DNA of 64,000 nt from contig NZ_LR778301.1 of the NCBI RefSeq assembly GCF_902813185.1, positions 2,852,001 through 2,916,000 on the forward strand. The letters are read 5' to 3'. A program made the position numbers and the translations under genes. Below, in pieces: positions 51,684-63,581 of this stretch. The notes below the pieces were generated by a model. It had not been told where the DNA came from. It ran no database searches and worked only from the letters and a program-made list of their open reading frames with translations. Each line of letters opens with the position of its first letter. Position 1 is the first letter of the stretch. This DNA is from Denitratisoma oestradiolicum (lineage in GTDB: Bacteria; Pseudomonadota; Gammaproteobacteria; Burkholderiales; Rhodocyclaceae).

Positions 51684-51744
51684 ACCTCTCATTTCACCGG
51701 ACCTGCGCGAAAAGCCGCGCAGGCCGCTCACTTCCACGTTGGGG
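51684..51744 (+). other. attC1 recombination site (right part; split by the intron)
   Basis: The R'' half, GCCCA, is at 49697-49701; AC plus the rest is here. Joined, the site reads GCCCAAC, a palindromic core ACCTGCGCG-AAAAGC-CGCGCAGG, and R' GTTGGGG (51738-51744, one mismatch to GTTRRRY). The core is shared with attC3 and attC4. Confidence 0.8.
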
Positions 51745-51775
51745 GTCTCACTCCCATTAACCACAGGAGGTTTGC

Positions 51776-52093
51776 ATGCGTCACGTTCTAAAGTGCATTG
51801 TTGGTCTCGGCGATGGAATGGTCGTAACGTGCGACGGCATAAGGCACGAAGGAAAACTCTGGCTCGTTCCCGGATGGCTCGAACATCCGACCGAACCAAT
51901 TGCCATACCAGAGCGAATAATTCGTTTCGATTGCTTTCCGCATCAGAAGGATCAAGAGGGTGGTTTGGATTATCAAAACATCCAACTACCCATACCCGAG
52001 TCCGCTCTCCTTGGCCCAATGCCGCAAGGTATCGAATTCGTAGATCGCCCACAGAACCTATCCGTTCCCATCCACGAACTGAGAAAACAGTAG
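51776..52093 (+). CDS. Small unknown protein, cassette 2
   Basis: A 105-residue soluble protein (MRHVLKCIVGLGDGMVVTCD...). It has a strong ribosome binding site, ACAGGAGG, 10 bp before ATG 51776, and starts 36 bp after the attC1 crossover, as is normal for a cassette gene. It has no signal peptide or membrane helix. The ending NLSVPIHELRKQ is charged. I do not recognise the family. It is bounded by attC1 and attC2, so it forms a simple single-gene cassette. Confidence 0.7.
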   Translation: MRHVLKCIVGLGDGMVVTCDGIRHEGKLWLVPGWLEHPTEPIAIPERIIRFDCFPHQKDQEGGLDYQNIQLPIPESALLGPMPQGIEFVDRPQNLSVPIHELRKQ

Positions 52094-52146
52094 GGACGCT
52101 CATGCCTTTTCTCCTTTTCCAAAAGTCGGCGCTGGTGGCACGGCAC

Positions 52147-52209
52147 CCCCAACGAATAAGGTTAGATCGTGATCGCGAAGCGAGCCGCGATCTGAACCGT
52201 TTGTTGGAC
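52147..52209 (+). other. attC2 recombination site
   Basis: 63 bp. R'' is CCCCAAC (52147-52153) and R' is GTTGGAC (52203-52209, a perfect GTTRRRY). Between them GGTTAGATCG and CGATCTGAACC pair with an unpaired base, and ATCGCG pairs with CGCGAT around AAGCGAGC. Its sequence is unlike attC1, 3 and 4, so this cassette came from a different source. Confidence 0.8.
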
Positions 52210-52537
52210 GAGCCCGGTCCTGCGGCGAGAGTCGCTGCATAGCAAATAGCTTTTTGGAAATATCCCCGGCGCATTGAATTGCTGGGCGAGGTGAAGCGGG
52301 CTGTGCCGAATTACGCCGATTGCGGGGGCGTTGGCTGGCGCCAAGTACCTGCGCAGGGGTGAATTACACGAATTTCAGACGAGTCGGTTGCTGAGCTTAC
52401 GGGCGCCCTCGTCCCGTCGCTTCGTCAGTGCGTCGCCGCTTACATGATTGATGCGGTCCTCGTCGCCGCGGGCGCAATCGGTATGAATAGCTCTTCTCAT
52501 ATTTATGCAATGCCGTCCAACACGCACAGGTACAAGA
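52210..52537. other. Non-coding 5' part of cassette 3
   Basis: 328 bp with no supported gene between the attC2 crossover and the exported protein. It may carry that gene's own promoter, since the nearest upstream promoter is far away. Confidence 0.4.
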
Positions 52538-53164
52538 ATGGCCGTCAAATTGAAATTGATCCTTTTGCTTCTGTTTGCGATAGGCACATCCTCCCCAGCT
52601 TGCGCGGATGAAAGTATTTCCGGGCTTTGGTCATCCGTGGCGAGAACAAAGGGCGGGCTCGGTCGTCAGTGGCAATTCAGCACCAATGGAAATGCCACTG
52701 CCACGTTTGGCGCCGTCGTGAATTTTCACTACGAAGTTCAAGGAGACAAACTCCGCATGCGTTTGGCTGGATCAAGCGCAGATCCTAGTGCCGAAGAATC
52801 CGTCCAAAGCTACAACTTACATGGCGATGAGTTGATCATCAGGCCAGCCAACGCAAAGGAGAGACAAGTCATGAAACGCGTTGGCATCGCACGCAAAGGA
52901 ACTGATCCAATTGTCGGCGAATGGGAGTTCAAACATTACACGGGAGGCATGGCCACGTTCCGCTACGGACGAAACAAGAATGCGTTGCTCTCCGTTCCAA
53001 TGCAGTCAGCCACTGGAGCATATCGAGTCCAAGGAAATATGCTATCCGTCAGCTTTCCTGGCAAGCCGCAATACTTCCGGCGCATACGGCAAACGGATGG
53101 ACGGCTAATCTTTCTTGCCACGACAAAGGAGCCAGAGGAGGTCTACGAGAGAGCACCAGAGTGA
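52538..53164 (+). CDS. Exported unknown protein, cassette 3
   Basis: A 208-residue protein with a clear signal peptide (MAVKLKLILLLLFAIGTSSP, cleavage after ACA-DE region). The mature part has two similar beta-rich halves, each with a G-x-W segment: SGLWSSVARTKGGLGRQWQF and VGEWEFKHYTGGMATFRYG. This suggests an internal duplication of a lipocalin-like or beta-barrel repeat. The start ATG 52538 puts the signal peptide at the very N-terminus. Its stop overlaps the first bases of attC3, which is typical of cassette genes. Family not recognised. Confidence 0.72.
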   Translation: MAVKLKLILLLLFAIGTSSPACADESISGLWSSVARTKGGLGRQWQFSTNGNATATFGAVVNFHYEVQGDKLRMRLAGSSADPSAEESVQSYNLHGDELIIRPANAKERQVMKRVGIARKGTDPIVGEWEFKHYTGGMATFRYGRNKNALLSVPMQSATGAYRVQGNMLSVSFPGKPQYFRRIRQTDGRLIFLATTKEPEEVYERAPE

Positions 53165-53246
53165 CGCAAACCCTACGCTCGACTCTACATTCGAGGCGGC
53201 CTGCGCGAAAAGCCGCGCAGGCCGGTGAATTCAAACATTGGGCGTC
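53163..53246 (+). other. attC3 recombination site
   Basis: 84 bp with outer arms GACGC and GCGTC. The inner stem CGGCCTGCGCG-AAAAGC-CGCGCAGGCCG has the same core as attC1. The R' core reads ATTGGGC (53237-53243), one mismatch to GTTRRRY; the R'' half is degenerate (GCAAAC). Confidence 0.75.
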
Positions 53247-53251
53247 TTGGG

Positions 53252-53506
53252 TCAGTAGTGGAAACGGAGTTGCACAATTTCCAGCGCATCGTTCACGACG
53301 CGATACACCATGCGATGTTCATCTGTGATCCGCCGAGACCAAAATCCCGATAGCGCGTGCTTCAACGGCTCCGGCTTGCCTACGCCGTTAAATGGCTCGC
53401 GCTCCGTTTCCCGAATCAGCTTGTTGATTCGTTCCACCATGCGCTTGTCTTGCTTCTGCCAATACAGGTAGTCTTCCCATGCCTCGTCAGAAAAAATCAG
53501 CTTCAC
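53252..53506 (-). CDS. yoeB: Txe/YoeB-family toxin (mRNA interferase), cassette 4
   Basis: An 84-residue RelE-fold toxin: MKLIFSDEAWEDYLYWQ, KRINKLI-type helix, GVGKPEPLKHALSGFWSRR, and the C-terminal catalytic block DEHRMVYRV...LRFHY with the conserved Arg, His and Tyr. YoeB cleaves mRNA at the ribosome. It overlaps the antitoxin stop by ATGA. It reads toward attI, so expression does not depend on an integron promoter. Confidence 0.92.
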   Translation of the reverse strand: MKLIFSDEAWEDYLYWQKQDKRMVERINKLIRETEREPFNGVGKPEPLKHALSGFWSRRITDEHRMVYRVVNDALEIVQLRFHY

Positions 53507-53754
53507 TTGGCCAGCTTCCGCTCAACACCTTTCCCAGCGTTCAACTGAGCAATCGCCGAGAGCAGGCGCTTGGCGTTGGCCGGTGTGCGCAGAAGGTAGG
53601 CCGTTTCTTCAAGCGCCTTGAAATCTTCGAGCGAAAGCATCACAACGGCCTGTTCGCCGTTGCGGGTAATTATCAGCGCCTCGTGGTCGTTGCACACCCG
53701 ATCCATGGTAGTCGCCAAGTTCGCGCGAGCTGTAGTGTAGGTAATCGCATCCAT
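53503..53754 (-). CDS. yefM: YefM/Phd-family antitoxin, cassette 4
   Basis: An 83-residue antitoxin: MDAITYTTARANLATTMDRV, EALIITRNGEQAVVMLSLEDF and ALEETAYLLRTPANAKRLL, the standard PhdYeFM arrangement. The C-terminal tail wraps the toxin. The palindromic stretch TGTACGCACTACTGTACA just upstream (53770-53787) is a probable autoregulatory operator/promoter region. Toxin-antitoxin cassettes are thought to stabilise integron arrays. Confidence 0.92.
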   Translation of the reverse strand: MDAITYTTARANLATTMDRVCNDHEALIITRNGEQAVVMLSLEDFKALEETAYLLRTPANAKRLLSAIAQLNAGKGVERKLAK

Positions 53755-53822
53755 ACTGGGGCTCCTTATATGTACGCACTACTGTACATCTTAGGCGGGT
53801 CAATGTCCAGCGCGCTGGCAAA

Positions 53823-53840
53823 GACGCCCAACCCTGCGTA
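53823..53840 (+). other. attC4, left part (interrupted by IS1111-type element)
   Basis: GACGC followed by a perfect R'' core GCCCAAC (53826-53832) and CCTGCG, which aligns with the first 16 bases of attC3. The right part resumes at about 55109. Confidence 0.7.
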
Positions 53841-53853
53841 TATGGACTCCCCC

Positions 53854-53977
53854 AGAACGCAAGGAAACTGACCGATAGGTCTGGCAGTAGGGAAACGCAT
53901 GCAGTCGTATCCCCTGGGGACCTTGTATCCGGCATCTGAAGTGGGCTCTCGTTGGCCCGTGCCGACATGGAATCTGC
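53854..53977 (-). ncRNA. Candidate guide (bridge/seek) RNA region of the IS1111-type element
   Basis: 124 bp of non-coding IS sequence 3' of the transposase, longer than the 5' non-coding end (about 75 bp). In IS1111-group elements the guide RNA is encoded on this 3' side. I have not derived the target-pairing loops. Confidence 0.35.
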
Positions 53978-55021
53978 TCACGGAGCGCCAATCGCTACAA
54001 GCGGCAAGCGTGATGCTGCCGGCAGCGTTATCCCAAGGGGATTCCCGTTGGTCATTACACAGGCCGCCTTGTTGTGGTGGGTTCGAGCCTGGATGTTGGT
54101 GGCCCAGGTGCGCAAGCCATCCAGGGATCGGCCGGCGTTACGACCGACTACCGCTGCCCGTAGCAACACTCGGGCGCCATGAGTCAGCAGCATGCGCAAA
54201 TAGCGATCCCCCTTCTTGGAGATGCGCCCCAGCTTGCGGGTGTTGCCGGATGAGAATTCCTTGGGCGTGAGACCGAACCAACTGGCGAAGTGTCGGGCAT
54301 CCTTGAAGTGACGGACCGTCCCACCCGTGGCCGCGACCATGGCAGTTGCCGTCAGCAACCCGATGCCGGGAATGGTCAGCAGCTGGGTACAGGCCGGGCT
54401 CTGCCGCGCCAGGGCGGTCAGTTCTCGTTCCAGTTGGCCGATGCGTTGCTCCAGCAGACGGATTTCCTCGATCAGCAGTTTCATCGATTCCCGGATCAAC
54501 GCAGGCACAGCGGAGCCGGGATCAGCCAAGGCCCGACTCATGGCTTCGATGCCGGTTCGCGCCCCCTGGGGCACCACCAAACCGAATTCCCGGCAGAAGC
54601 CCCGTAGCGTGTTGATGCGGGAGGTTCGGGTCGCCATCCAGCGCGACCGGATACGGTGCAGCCCTTGCAGGGCCTGCTGTTCCACTGACTTCACCTGGAC
54701 CGGCACGATGTCGGCACAGCGGGCAGCCTCCAACAGGGCACAGGCATCGGCGGCATCGGTCTTGTTGCGTTTGACGTAGGCCCGGATGTAAGCGGCGGGC
54801 AACAGACGGACCTCGATGCCCAACCGATTGAACCAGCGTCCCCAATGGTGGGCGGAGCCACAGGCTTCCATGATGACAAGACTGACTTCCCGATTCTGGA
54901 ACCAACGTTCAAACTGACTGCGGGTCAGTCGATGCTGCTCAATGACTTTCCACTTGTCATCAGCAACGGCAATTTGGAATACACTCTTGGCAAGATCAAC
55001 GGCCACGGTAGTAGCATGCAT
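53978..55021 (-). CDS. IS110-family (IS1111 group) transposase
   Basis: A 347-residue DEDD transposase from ATG 55021 (MHATTVAVDLAKSVFQIAV); a longer frame from 55066 is less likely. The N-terminal RuvC-like catalytic residues lie in AVDLAKS, IMEACGSAHHW and NKTDAADACAL. The C-terminal Transposase_20 domain has LTIPGIGLLTATAMVA and the serine region FGLTPKEFSSGNTRKLG. Intact. IS110 enzymes recombine RNA-guided target sites. Confidence 0.92.
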   Translation of the reverse strand: MHATTVAVDLAKSVFQIAVADDKWKVIEQHRLTRSQFERWFQNREVSLVIMEACGSAHHWGRWFNRLGIEVRLLPAAYIRAYVKRNKTDAADACALLEAARCADIVPVQVKSVEQQALQGLHRIRSRWMATRTSRINTLRGFCREFGLVVPQGARTGIEAMSRALADPGSAVPALIRESMKLLIEEIRLLEQRIGQLERELTALARQSPACTQLLTIPGIGLLTATAMVAATGGTVRHFKDARHFASWFGLTPKEFSSGNTRKLGRISKKGDRYLRMLLTHGARVLLRAAVVGRNAGRSLDGLRTWATNIQARTHHNKAACVMTNGNPLGITLPAASRLPLVAIGAP

Positions 55022-55108
55022 TTTGGACTCCTCTCGTCGAAGACCGATCCCCGTCCCCACGAGCACCGGTGGCGCCCATTGGGCGCCAAAAGGACGGGGG
55101 AGTCCATC

Positions 55109-55170
55109 CCATCATTCGAGGCGACCTGCGCGAAAAGCTGCGCAGGCGCCTCAACTCCACTACTTGGGTG
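55109..55170 (+). other. attC4, right part
   Basis: TCATTCGAGGCGACC, the core ACCTGCGCG-AAAAGC-TGCGCAGG and an R'-like CTTGGGT (55163-55169, degenerate). It aligns with attC3 from the 17th base on. It marks the distal end of the cassette array. Confidence 0.65.
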
Positions 55171-55548
55171 CTTGGTGAAAAAACCAAGAATGGCAAATCC
55201 CTGGCTGTTCCGCTCTCAACTAGAGCAGTAGCAGTATTGGAGGCTTGGCGAGGCAAACATCCGCGCTGGGTTTTTCCGAAAGCTGGACGGCCCGTCCATC
55301 AGACGAGCACGAAGGCTTGGCTTGAAGCTTTGGAACGAGCAGGCATCGAGGATTTTTGTTGGCACGACTTACGCCACACCTGGGCGAGCTGGCACGTCAT
55401 GAGCGGCACGCTTGGAGGTGCTGCAGAAGCTGGGGGGGGGTGGGCTGACCTGAAGATGGTCATGCAGTACGCGCACCTGGCACCGGACTACCTGGCCGGC
55501 TATGCCAATAATGCCAAGCCCTGGGACGCCCAGGCCGCTGTGGCGTAA
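55171..55548 (+). pseudogene. C-terminal fragment of a phage-type tyrosine integrase
   Basis: 125 residues of a site-specific integrase starting right at the attC4 boundary. It keeps K in TKNGKSLAVPL, H-x-x-R in WHDLRHTWASWH and the tyrosine block MQYAHLAPDYL, but the first catalytic Arg and the N-terminal half are missing. Between SGT and WADLKMV the reading frame gives LGGAAEAGGG, where the +1 frame gives LEVLQKLGG, the family consensus. Two compensating indels, one in a G9 run at 55432-55440, explain this. It reads toward tRNA-Val, a plausible old attachment site. Confidence 0.8.
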
Positions 55549-55659
55549 ACTGTGCCGTGCTGAAGAGAAATGTGACGTTCTGTGACGTGAAACCAAGGTT
55601 CCGCCATGACGCAGGAATCAGCTTAAAACCTCTGAAACCCGCGCCAATACTGGGAAACT

Positions 55660-55736
55660 TGGTAGGCGCGATTGGACTCGAACCAACGACCCCCACCATG
55701 TCAAGGTGGTGCTCTAACCAGCTGAGCTACGCGCCT
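55660..55736 (-). tRNA. tRNA-Val (GAC), with encoded CCA
   Basis: A full cloverleaf of 77 nt on the minus strand. The acceptor is AGGCGCG/CGCGCCT and the D arm includes GCTCAGCTGGTTAGAGC. The anticodon arm CCACC-TTGACAT-GGTGG gives anticodon GAC. The T arm is GTTGG-TTCGAGT-CCAAT, and the end is ACCA. Confidence 0.97.
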
Positions 55737-55828
55737 GTTAAGGAGGCGCGGATTCTACTTGAAAAGCGCTCCCTGTCAAAGGGGGGTGGCCGACTGAAAC
55801 GATTGCAGCGCCGAACCGGCGGGAATTA

Positions 55829-59660
<3,832 letters not shown>

Positions 59661-59661
<1 letters not shown>

Positions 59662-59855
59662 TACTTCACCACCATCATCAGAATCAGTCCCGTCAGCAGG
59701 GAGGACAAGCCGATGAACCGGAGCTGGCCATCGGTAAATTCGGTCACCCGGCGGAAGGTCTCCCGCCACACCCGGGGCGCGAGAAAAGGCAACAGACCTT
59801 CGATCACCAGCATCAGGGCGAAGGCCAGCAGTAGCGTGGACGCCGTCACGATCAC
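59661..59855 (-). CDS. DUF2065 small membrane protein
   Basis: 64 residues with two membrane segments ([20 protein letters not shown] and [19 protein letters not shown]) separated by [17 protein letters not shown]. It is the small DUF2065 protein regularly found between hflC and hisZ or purA in betaproteobacteria. Function unknown. It overlaps hflC by ATGA and hisZ by one base. Confidence 0.9.
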
Positions 59856-60730
59856 TTGCCGCCGCGGCCGGCGCTTTTCAGATACTTGAAAAAGTCGGAA
59901 TTGGGCTCCACCACCAGCACATCGCTCTTGCTGCGGAAGCTGGACCGATAGGCCTCCATGCTGCGGTAGAAGGCGTAGAACTCGGGGTTGCGGCCCATGG
60001 CCTCGCCATAGACGGAAGCAGCCTTGGCGTCACCCTCGCCCTTGACCTTCTGGGCCTCCCGATAGGCCTCGGCAACGATCACCTCCCGCTGGCGGTCGGC
60101 ATCGGCCTTGATCTTCTCGGCCTCGGCGCCACCCTGGGAACGCAGCTCGTTGGCCACCCGCTTGCGCTCGGTTTCCATGCGGCGATAGACCGACTCGGAA
60201 ACCTCGGGTGGGAAATCCACCCGCTTCAGGCGCACATCGACGATCTGCACGCCCATGGTGCGGGCATCGGCATCGGCCTTGCGCTGCACCTCGTTCATGA
60301 TCTTGTCCCGTTCGCCGGACACCACGTCGTGGACGGTGCGACGACCGAACTCCTCCCGCAGGCCGGAATTCACGGTCTGGGAAAGACGGGTGCGTGCCAC
60401 CTGCTCGTCGCCAGCCACAGAAACGTAGTACTGCTTCACGTCATGGATGCGCCATTTGACGTAGGAGTCCACCAGCACGGGTTTCTTCTCCGCCGTCAGA
60501 AAACGTTCCGGTTCCACGGAGTCCAGGGTCAGGATGCGCTTATCAAAAAAGCGCACGTTCTGCAGCAGGGGCCATTTGACGGTAAGGCCCGGATCGGTGA
60601 TCACGTCCTTGACTTCGCCCAACTGAAAGACCAGGGCGTACTGGCGCTGATCCACGGTGAAGATTATGGTATTGAGGAGCAGCAACAGGCCGACCACAAC
60701 AGCCGCAGCGATGGATAATTGGCGATGCAT
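59852..60730 (-). CDS. hflC: Membrane protease modulator HflC
   Basis: A 292-residue SPFH/Band 7 protein with an N-terminal membrane anchor ([20 protein letters not shown]), the SPFH domain ([34 protein letters not shown]) and a C-terminal coiled coil rich in Glu, Lys and Ala. With HflK it forms the periplasm-facing cage that regulates FtsH. Its ATG overlaps the hflK stop (TGATG). Confidence 0.96.
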   Translation of the reverse strand: MHRQLSIAAAVVVGLLLLLNTIIFTVDQRQYALVFQLGEVKDVITDPGLTVKWPLLQNVRFFDKRILTLDSVEPERFLTAEKKPVLVDSYVKWRIHDVKQYYVSVAGDEQVARTRLSQTVNSGLREEFGRRTVHDVVSGERDKIMNEVQRKADADARTMGVQIVDVRLKRVDFPPEVSESVYRRMETERKRVANELRSQGGAEAEKIKADADRQREVIVAEAYREAQKVKGEGDAKAASVYGEAMGRNPEFYAFYRSMEAYRSSFRSKSDVLVVEPNSDFFKYLKSAGRGGK

Positions 60731-62007
60731 CAGCGAATCCCCCTATCCCGGGAACGCAGGGAATCCCGCGAACGATTGTCACCGCTCCCCCCCACCGGCG
60801 GAGCCTTTTCCAGTTGCGGCGGCACTTCATTGGAAACCGGCGCCGACGGGGCATGACTGGCTGGTGCCGGCTCGCTGGGCCCGGCCTGGGCGGCCACGCC
60901 GACACTGGCAGCCTGCATCAGCTTGTCCAGGGGCAGATAGAGCAGGTTGCCCTGGCCCTTGGCATCCACCATCACCTTGCTCGTGTTGCTGTAGATCTGT
61001 TGCAGCGTCTCCAGATACATGCGCTGCCGGGTGACTTCCGGATAGCGGGCGTATTCGACCAGTATCTGCTTGAAGCGCGAGGCGTCGCCCTGGGCGGTGG
61101 CGACGATGCGGCTCTTGTAACCCGAGGCTTCCTCGGTCAGCCGGGCGGCGGTGCCCTGGGCACGCGGTATCACATCGTTGGCGTAGGCCTGGCCCTCGTT
61201 CTTCTGCCGCTCCCTGTCCTGCCCAGCCTTCACCGCATCGTCGAAAGCGGCCTGTACCTGCTCCGGCGGCTGGGTGCTTTGCATGGTCACGGCCCGAATC
61301 TGAATGCCCGTTTCATAACGATCCAGAATGTCCTGCATCAGCTTGGTGGTGTTGGCGGCGATCACGTCGCGCCCTTCGTAGAGCACGAAGTCCATCTTGT
61401 TCTTGCCCACCACTTCGCGGATCGCCGTCTCGGCGGCCTGGGTCACAGCCTCGTCGGGAAAGCGGTTCTTGAATATGTAGTCCTGGGGGCTCTTCAGCAG
61501 GTACTGCACGGCGAACTGGACGCTGACGATGTTCTCGTCGTCGGTCAGCATCAGGGCCTCCTTCAGCACCTTGTTCTTTTCCGAGCCCCGGTAGCCCACC
61601 TCCACGGTGCGCACCCCGGACAGGTTCACCACCTCATGGCTCTGGATGGGCCAGGGCATGCGCCAGCGCAGGCCCGGATCGGTGGTTTCCTTGTAGCGTC
61701 CGAACTGCAAGACCACGCCCCGCTGACTGGCATCGACGATGTAGAAGCCACTGGCGATCCACAGCACCGCCACCAAGCCCAGCAGCAGACCAACGCCGCC
61801 ACCGAACTGGCGCGGAGTCAGGGAGGGCATTTCGCCGCCACCGAAGCCACCGCCATTGCCACCGCCGCCCCGCTTGCCGCCGAACATTCCGGACAGCCGG
61901 CGATTGAAGTCGCGCCAGAGTTCATCCAGGTCCGGGGGACCCTGATCTCCGTTGCCCTTCTTGTCACCATCCGGCTTGTTGCCCCAGCCGTGGTCGTTCA
62001 AAGACAT
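60730..62007 (-). CDS. hflK: Membrane protease modulator HflK
   Basis: A 425-residue SPFH protein. The cytoplasmic N-terminus is Gly/Asp-rich (NKPDGDKKGNGDQGPPDLDE), then a membrane helix (GLLLGLVAVLWIASGFYIVD). The SPFH domain (VVLQFGRYKETTDPGLRWRM) and a coiled coil follow, with a Pro/Ala-rich tail. ATG 62007 (MSLNDHGWGNKP) was chosen over an upstream in-frame start at 62067. Partner of HflC. Confidence 0.96.
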   Translation of the reverse strand: MSLNDHGWGNKPDGDKKGNGDQGPPDLDELWRDFNRRLSGMFGGKRGGGGNGGGFGGGEMPSLTPRQFGGGVGLLLGLVAVLWIASGFYIVDASQRGVVLQFGRYKETTDPGLRWRMPWPIQSHEVVNLSGVRTVEVGYRGSEKNKVLKEALMLTDDENIVSVQFAVQYLLKSPQDYIFKNRFPDEAVTQAAETAIREVVGKNKMDFVLYEGRDVIAANTTKLMQDILDRYETGIQIRAVTMQSTQPPEQVQAAFDDAVKAGQDRERQKNEGQAYANDVIPRAQGTAARLTEEASGYKSRIVATAQGDASRFKQILVEYARYPEVTRQRMYLETLQQIYSNTSKVMVDAKGQGNLLYLPLDKLMQAASVGVAAQAGPSEPAPASHAPSAPVSNEVPPQLEKAPPVGGSGDNRSRDSLRSRDRGIR

Positions 62008-62021
62008 GAGAATTCCGGCAA

Positions 62022-63215
62022 TCACGATGATGAAGTTCCGGGTTGGTTGAATGGGTAGCCGGTGCAATGACCAGGCACTGCTGCGTCTGCGTCGGGCTGT
62101 CCGTTACGCTCCCGCGCCACCTCGGCCAGGGCCTCGCGCAGGAGTGCCAGGCCGGCGCCGGTTCGTGCACTGCAACGAACGCGGCGGATTTTACCATGGT
62201 CATCGTCCTCGCCACGGTCGATGCCTGGCTCCACGGCGCTCAGGTCGATCTTGTTCCAGACCAGGATCTGGGGTACCCCGCCAGCGCCGATCTCTTCCAG
62301 CACCCGGCTCACCGCCGTCATCTGCTGGTCCCGATCCGGGCTGGCGGAATCCACCACATGCAGCAGCAGGTCCGCCATGGCGGTTTCTTCCAGTGTGGCA
62401 TGAAAGGCAGCCACCAGGGAGTGAGGCAGGTCGCGAATGAACCCCACGGTATCGGAGATGACAATCTGCCCCGCGCCTTCCACGAACAGGCGACGGGAGG
62501 TGGTGTCCAGGGTGGCGAACAACTGATTCGCCGCGTAGGCACCGGCCTTGGTCAGGGCGTTGAACAGGGTGCTCTTGCCCGCGTTGGTATAGCCCACCAA
62601 AGATACCGACAGGACCTCGCTGCGCTCCCTCGAGCGACGACGCACCGCCCGCTGCCGTTCATGGATGCGCAGTCGCTCCTTGAGCAGGGCAACCCGCTTG
62701 CCCAGCAGGCGCCGGTCGGTCTCCAGTTGTTTCTCGCCGGGGCCACGCAGGCCGATGCCGCCCTTCTGCCGCTCCAGGTGAGTCCAGCCCCGCACCAATC
62801 GCGTCGCCAGGTGCTGCAACTGAGCCAGCTCCACCTGAAGCTTGCCTTCATGGCTGCGGGCGCGCAGGGCGAAGATGTCCAGGATCAGGCTGGTGCGATC
62901 CACCACCCGGATTTGCAGGATTTTTTCCAGATTGCGCTGCTGGCCCGGGGACAGCTCGTGATTGAAGATGATCAGTTCGGCGCCATGCAGCCGGGCGGTG
63001 TCGCCGATTTCCGCCACCTTGCCCTTGCCCGCGAAAGTAGCGGGATCGGGGCTGCCGCGCTTGCCGCCGACCACGGCCAGGGGCGTGGCACCGGCGCTGG
63101 TCGCCAGCAGTTCAAGCTCATCCAGGCGTTCGGCGTAATCCTCGGCGCCAAAATCCAACTGGACGAGAACGGCTCCCGAAGTGGACGAGGAACCTGAGGC
63201 GGGGCGGTCAAACAT
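62022..63215 (-). CDS. hflX: GTPase HflX
   Basis: A 397-residue ribosome-splitting GTPase. The N-terminal HflX domain includes GKGKVAEI and IIFNHELSPGQQRNLE, then a coiled-coil segment and the G domain with G1 GYTNAGKSTLFN (near 207), G3 DTVGFIRDLPH and G4 NKID. It lies between hfq and hflK, the classic hfq-hflX-hflKC order. Confidence 0.96.
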   Translation of the reverse strand: MFDRPASGSSSTSGAVLVQLDFGAEDYAERLDELELLATSAGATPLAVVGGKRGSPDPATFAGKGKVAEIGDTARLHGAELIIFNHELSPGQQRNLEKILQIRVVDRTSLILDIFALRARSHEGKLQVELAQLQHLATRLVRGWTHLERQKGGIGLRGPGEKQLETDRRLLGKRVALLKERLRIHERQRAVRRRSRERSEVLSVSLVGYTNAGKSTLFNALTKAGAYAANQLFATLDTTSRRLFVEGAGQIVISDTVGFIRDLPHSLVAAFHATLEETAMADLLLHVVDSASPDRDQQMTAVSRVLEEIGAGGVPQILVWNKIDLSAVEPGIDRGEDDDHGKIRRVRCSARTGAGLALLREALAEVARERNGQPDADAAVPGHCTGYPFNQPGTSSS

Positions 63216-63268
63216 TGCAGGCGGGGGAAACCGGCCCCGCTCTGCCGGCGGAATGGGGCATCAATCCA

Positions 63269-63502
63269 TCAATCGGTGGCGTCGGTGCTGAAATTGACGG
63301 GTCGCGTCGGCACAATGGTGGAAATGGCGTGCTTGTAGACCATCTGGGTCACGGTATTCTTGAGCAGCACCACATACTGATCGAAGGACTCGACCTGACC
63401 TTGCAGCTTGATGCCATTGACCAGGTAGATGGAAACGGGAATATGCTCACGACGTAGCGTATTCAGGAACGGGTCTTGTAGCATTTGCCCTTTACTGCTC
63501 AT
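63269..63502 (-). CDS. hfq: RNA chaperone Hfq
   Basis: 77 residues: the Sm1 motif region [39 protein letters not shown], and Sm2 [12 protein letters not shown] short C-terminal tail ([12 protein letters not shown]) is typical of betaproteobacteria. It promotes pairing of small RNAs with mRNAs. It is 79 bp downstream of der and 53 bp upstream of hflX. Confidence 0.98.
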   Translation of the reverse strand: MSSKGQMLQDPFLNTLRREHIPVSIYLVNGIKLQGQVESFDQYVVLLKNTVTQMVYKHAISTIVPTRPVNFSTDATD

Positions 63503-63581
63503 GGGGAACCCCCTGTTCTATTTTTGAGTTGGCACTTTAATCGATTTCCCCATGGCTTTCCAGCCTGGGCGGGCGCAGACG

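Larger units (their letters stand above)
53841..55108 (-). mobile_element. IS110-family, IS1111-group element inserted in attC4
   Basis: About 1.27 kb. Inverted repeats ATGGACTCCCCC (53842-53853) and GGGGGAGTCCAT (55096-55107) mark the subterminal repeats that separate IS1111-group elements from other IS110 members. The outside sequences join to make an attC of the same type as attC3. Exact ends are uncertain by a few bases, because these elements lie a few bases outside their repeats. Confidence 0.82.

Noticed and set aside
51625..52242. 205-codon frame across attC1, cassette 2 and attC2
   Set aside because: It starts inside the intron and is only open because attC sites are readable in several frames; the 51776 gene has the ribosome binding site.
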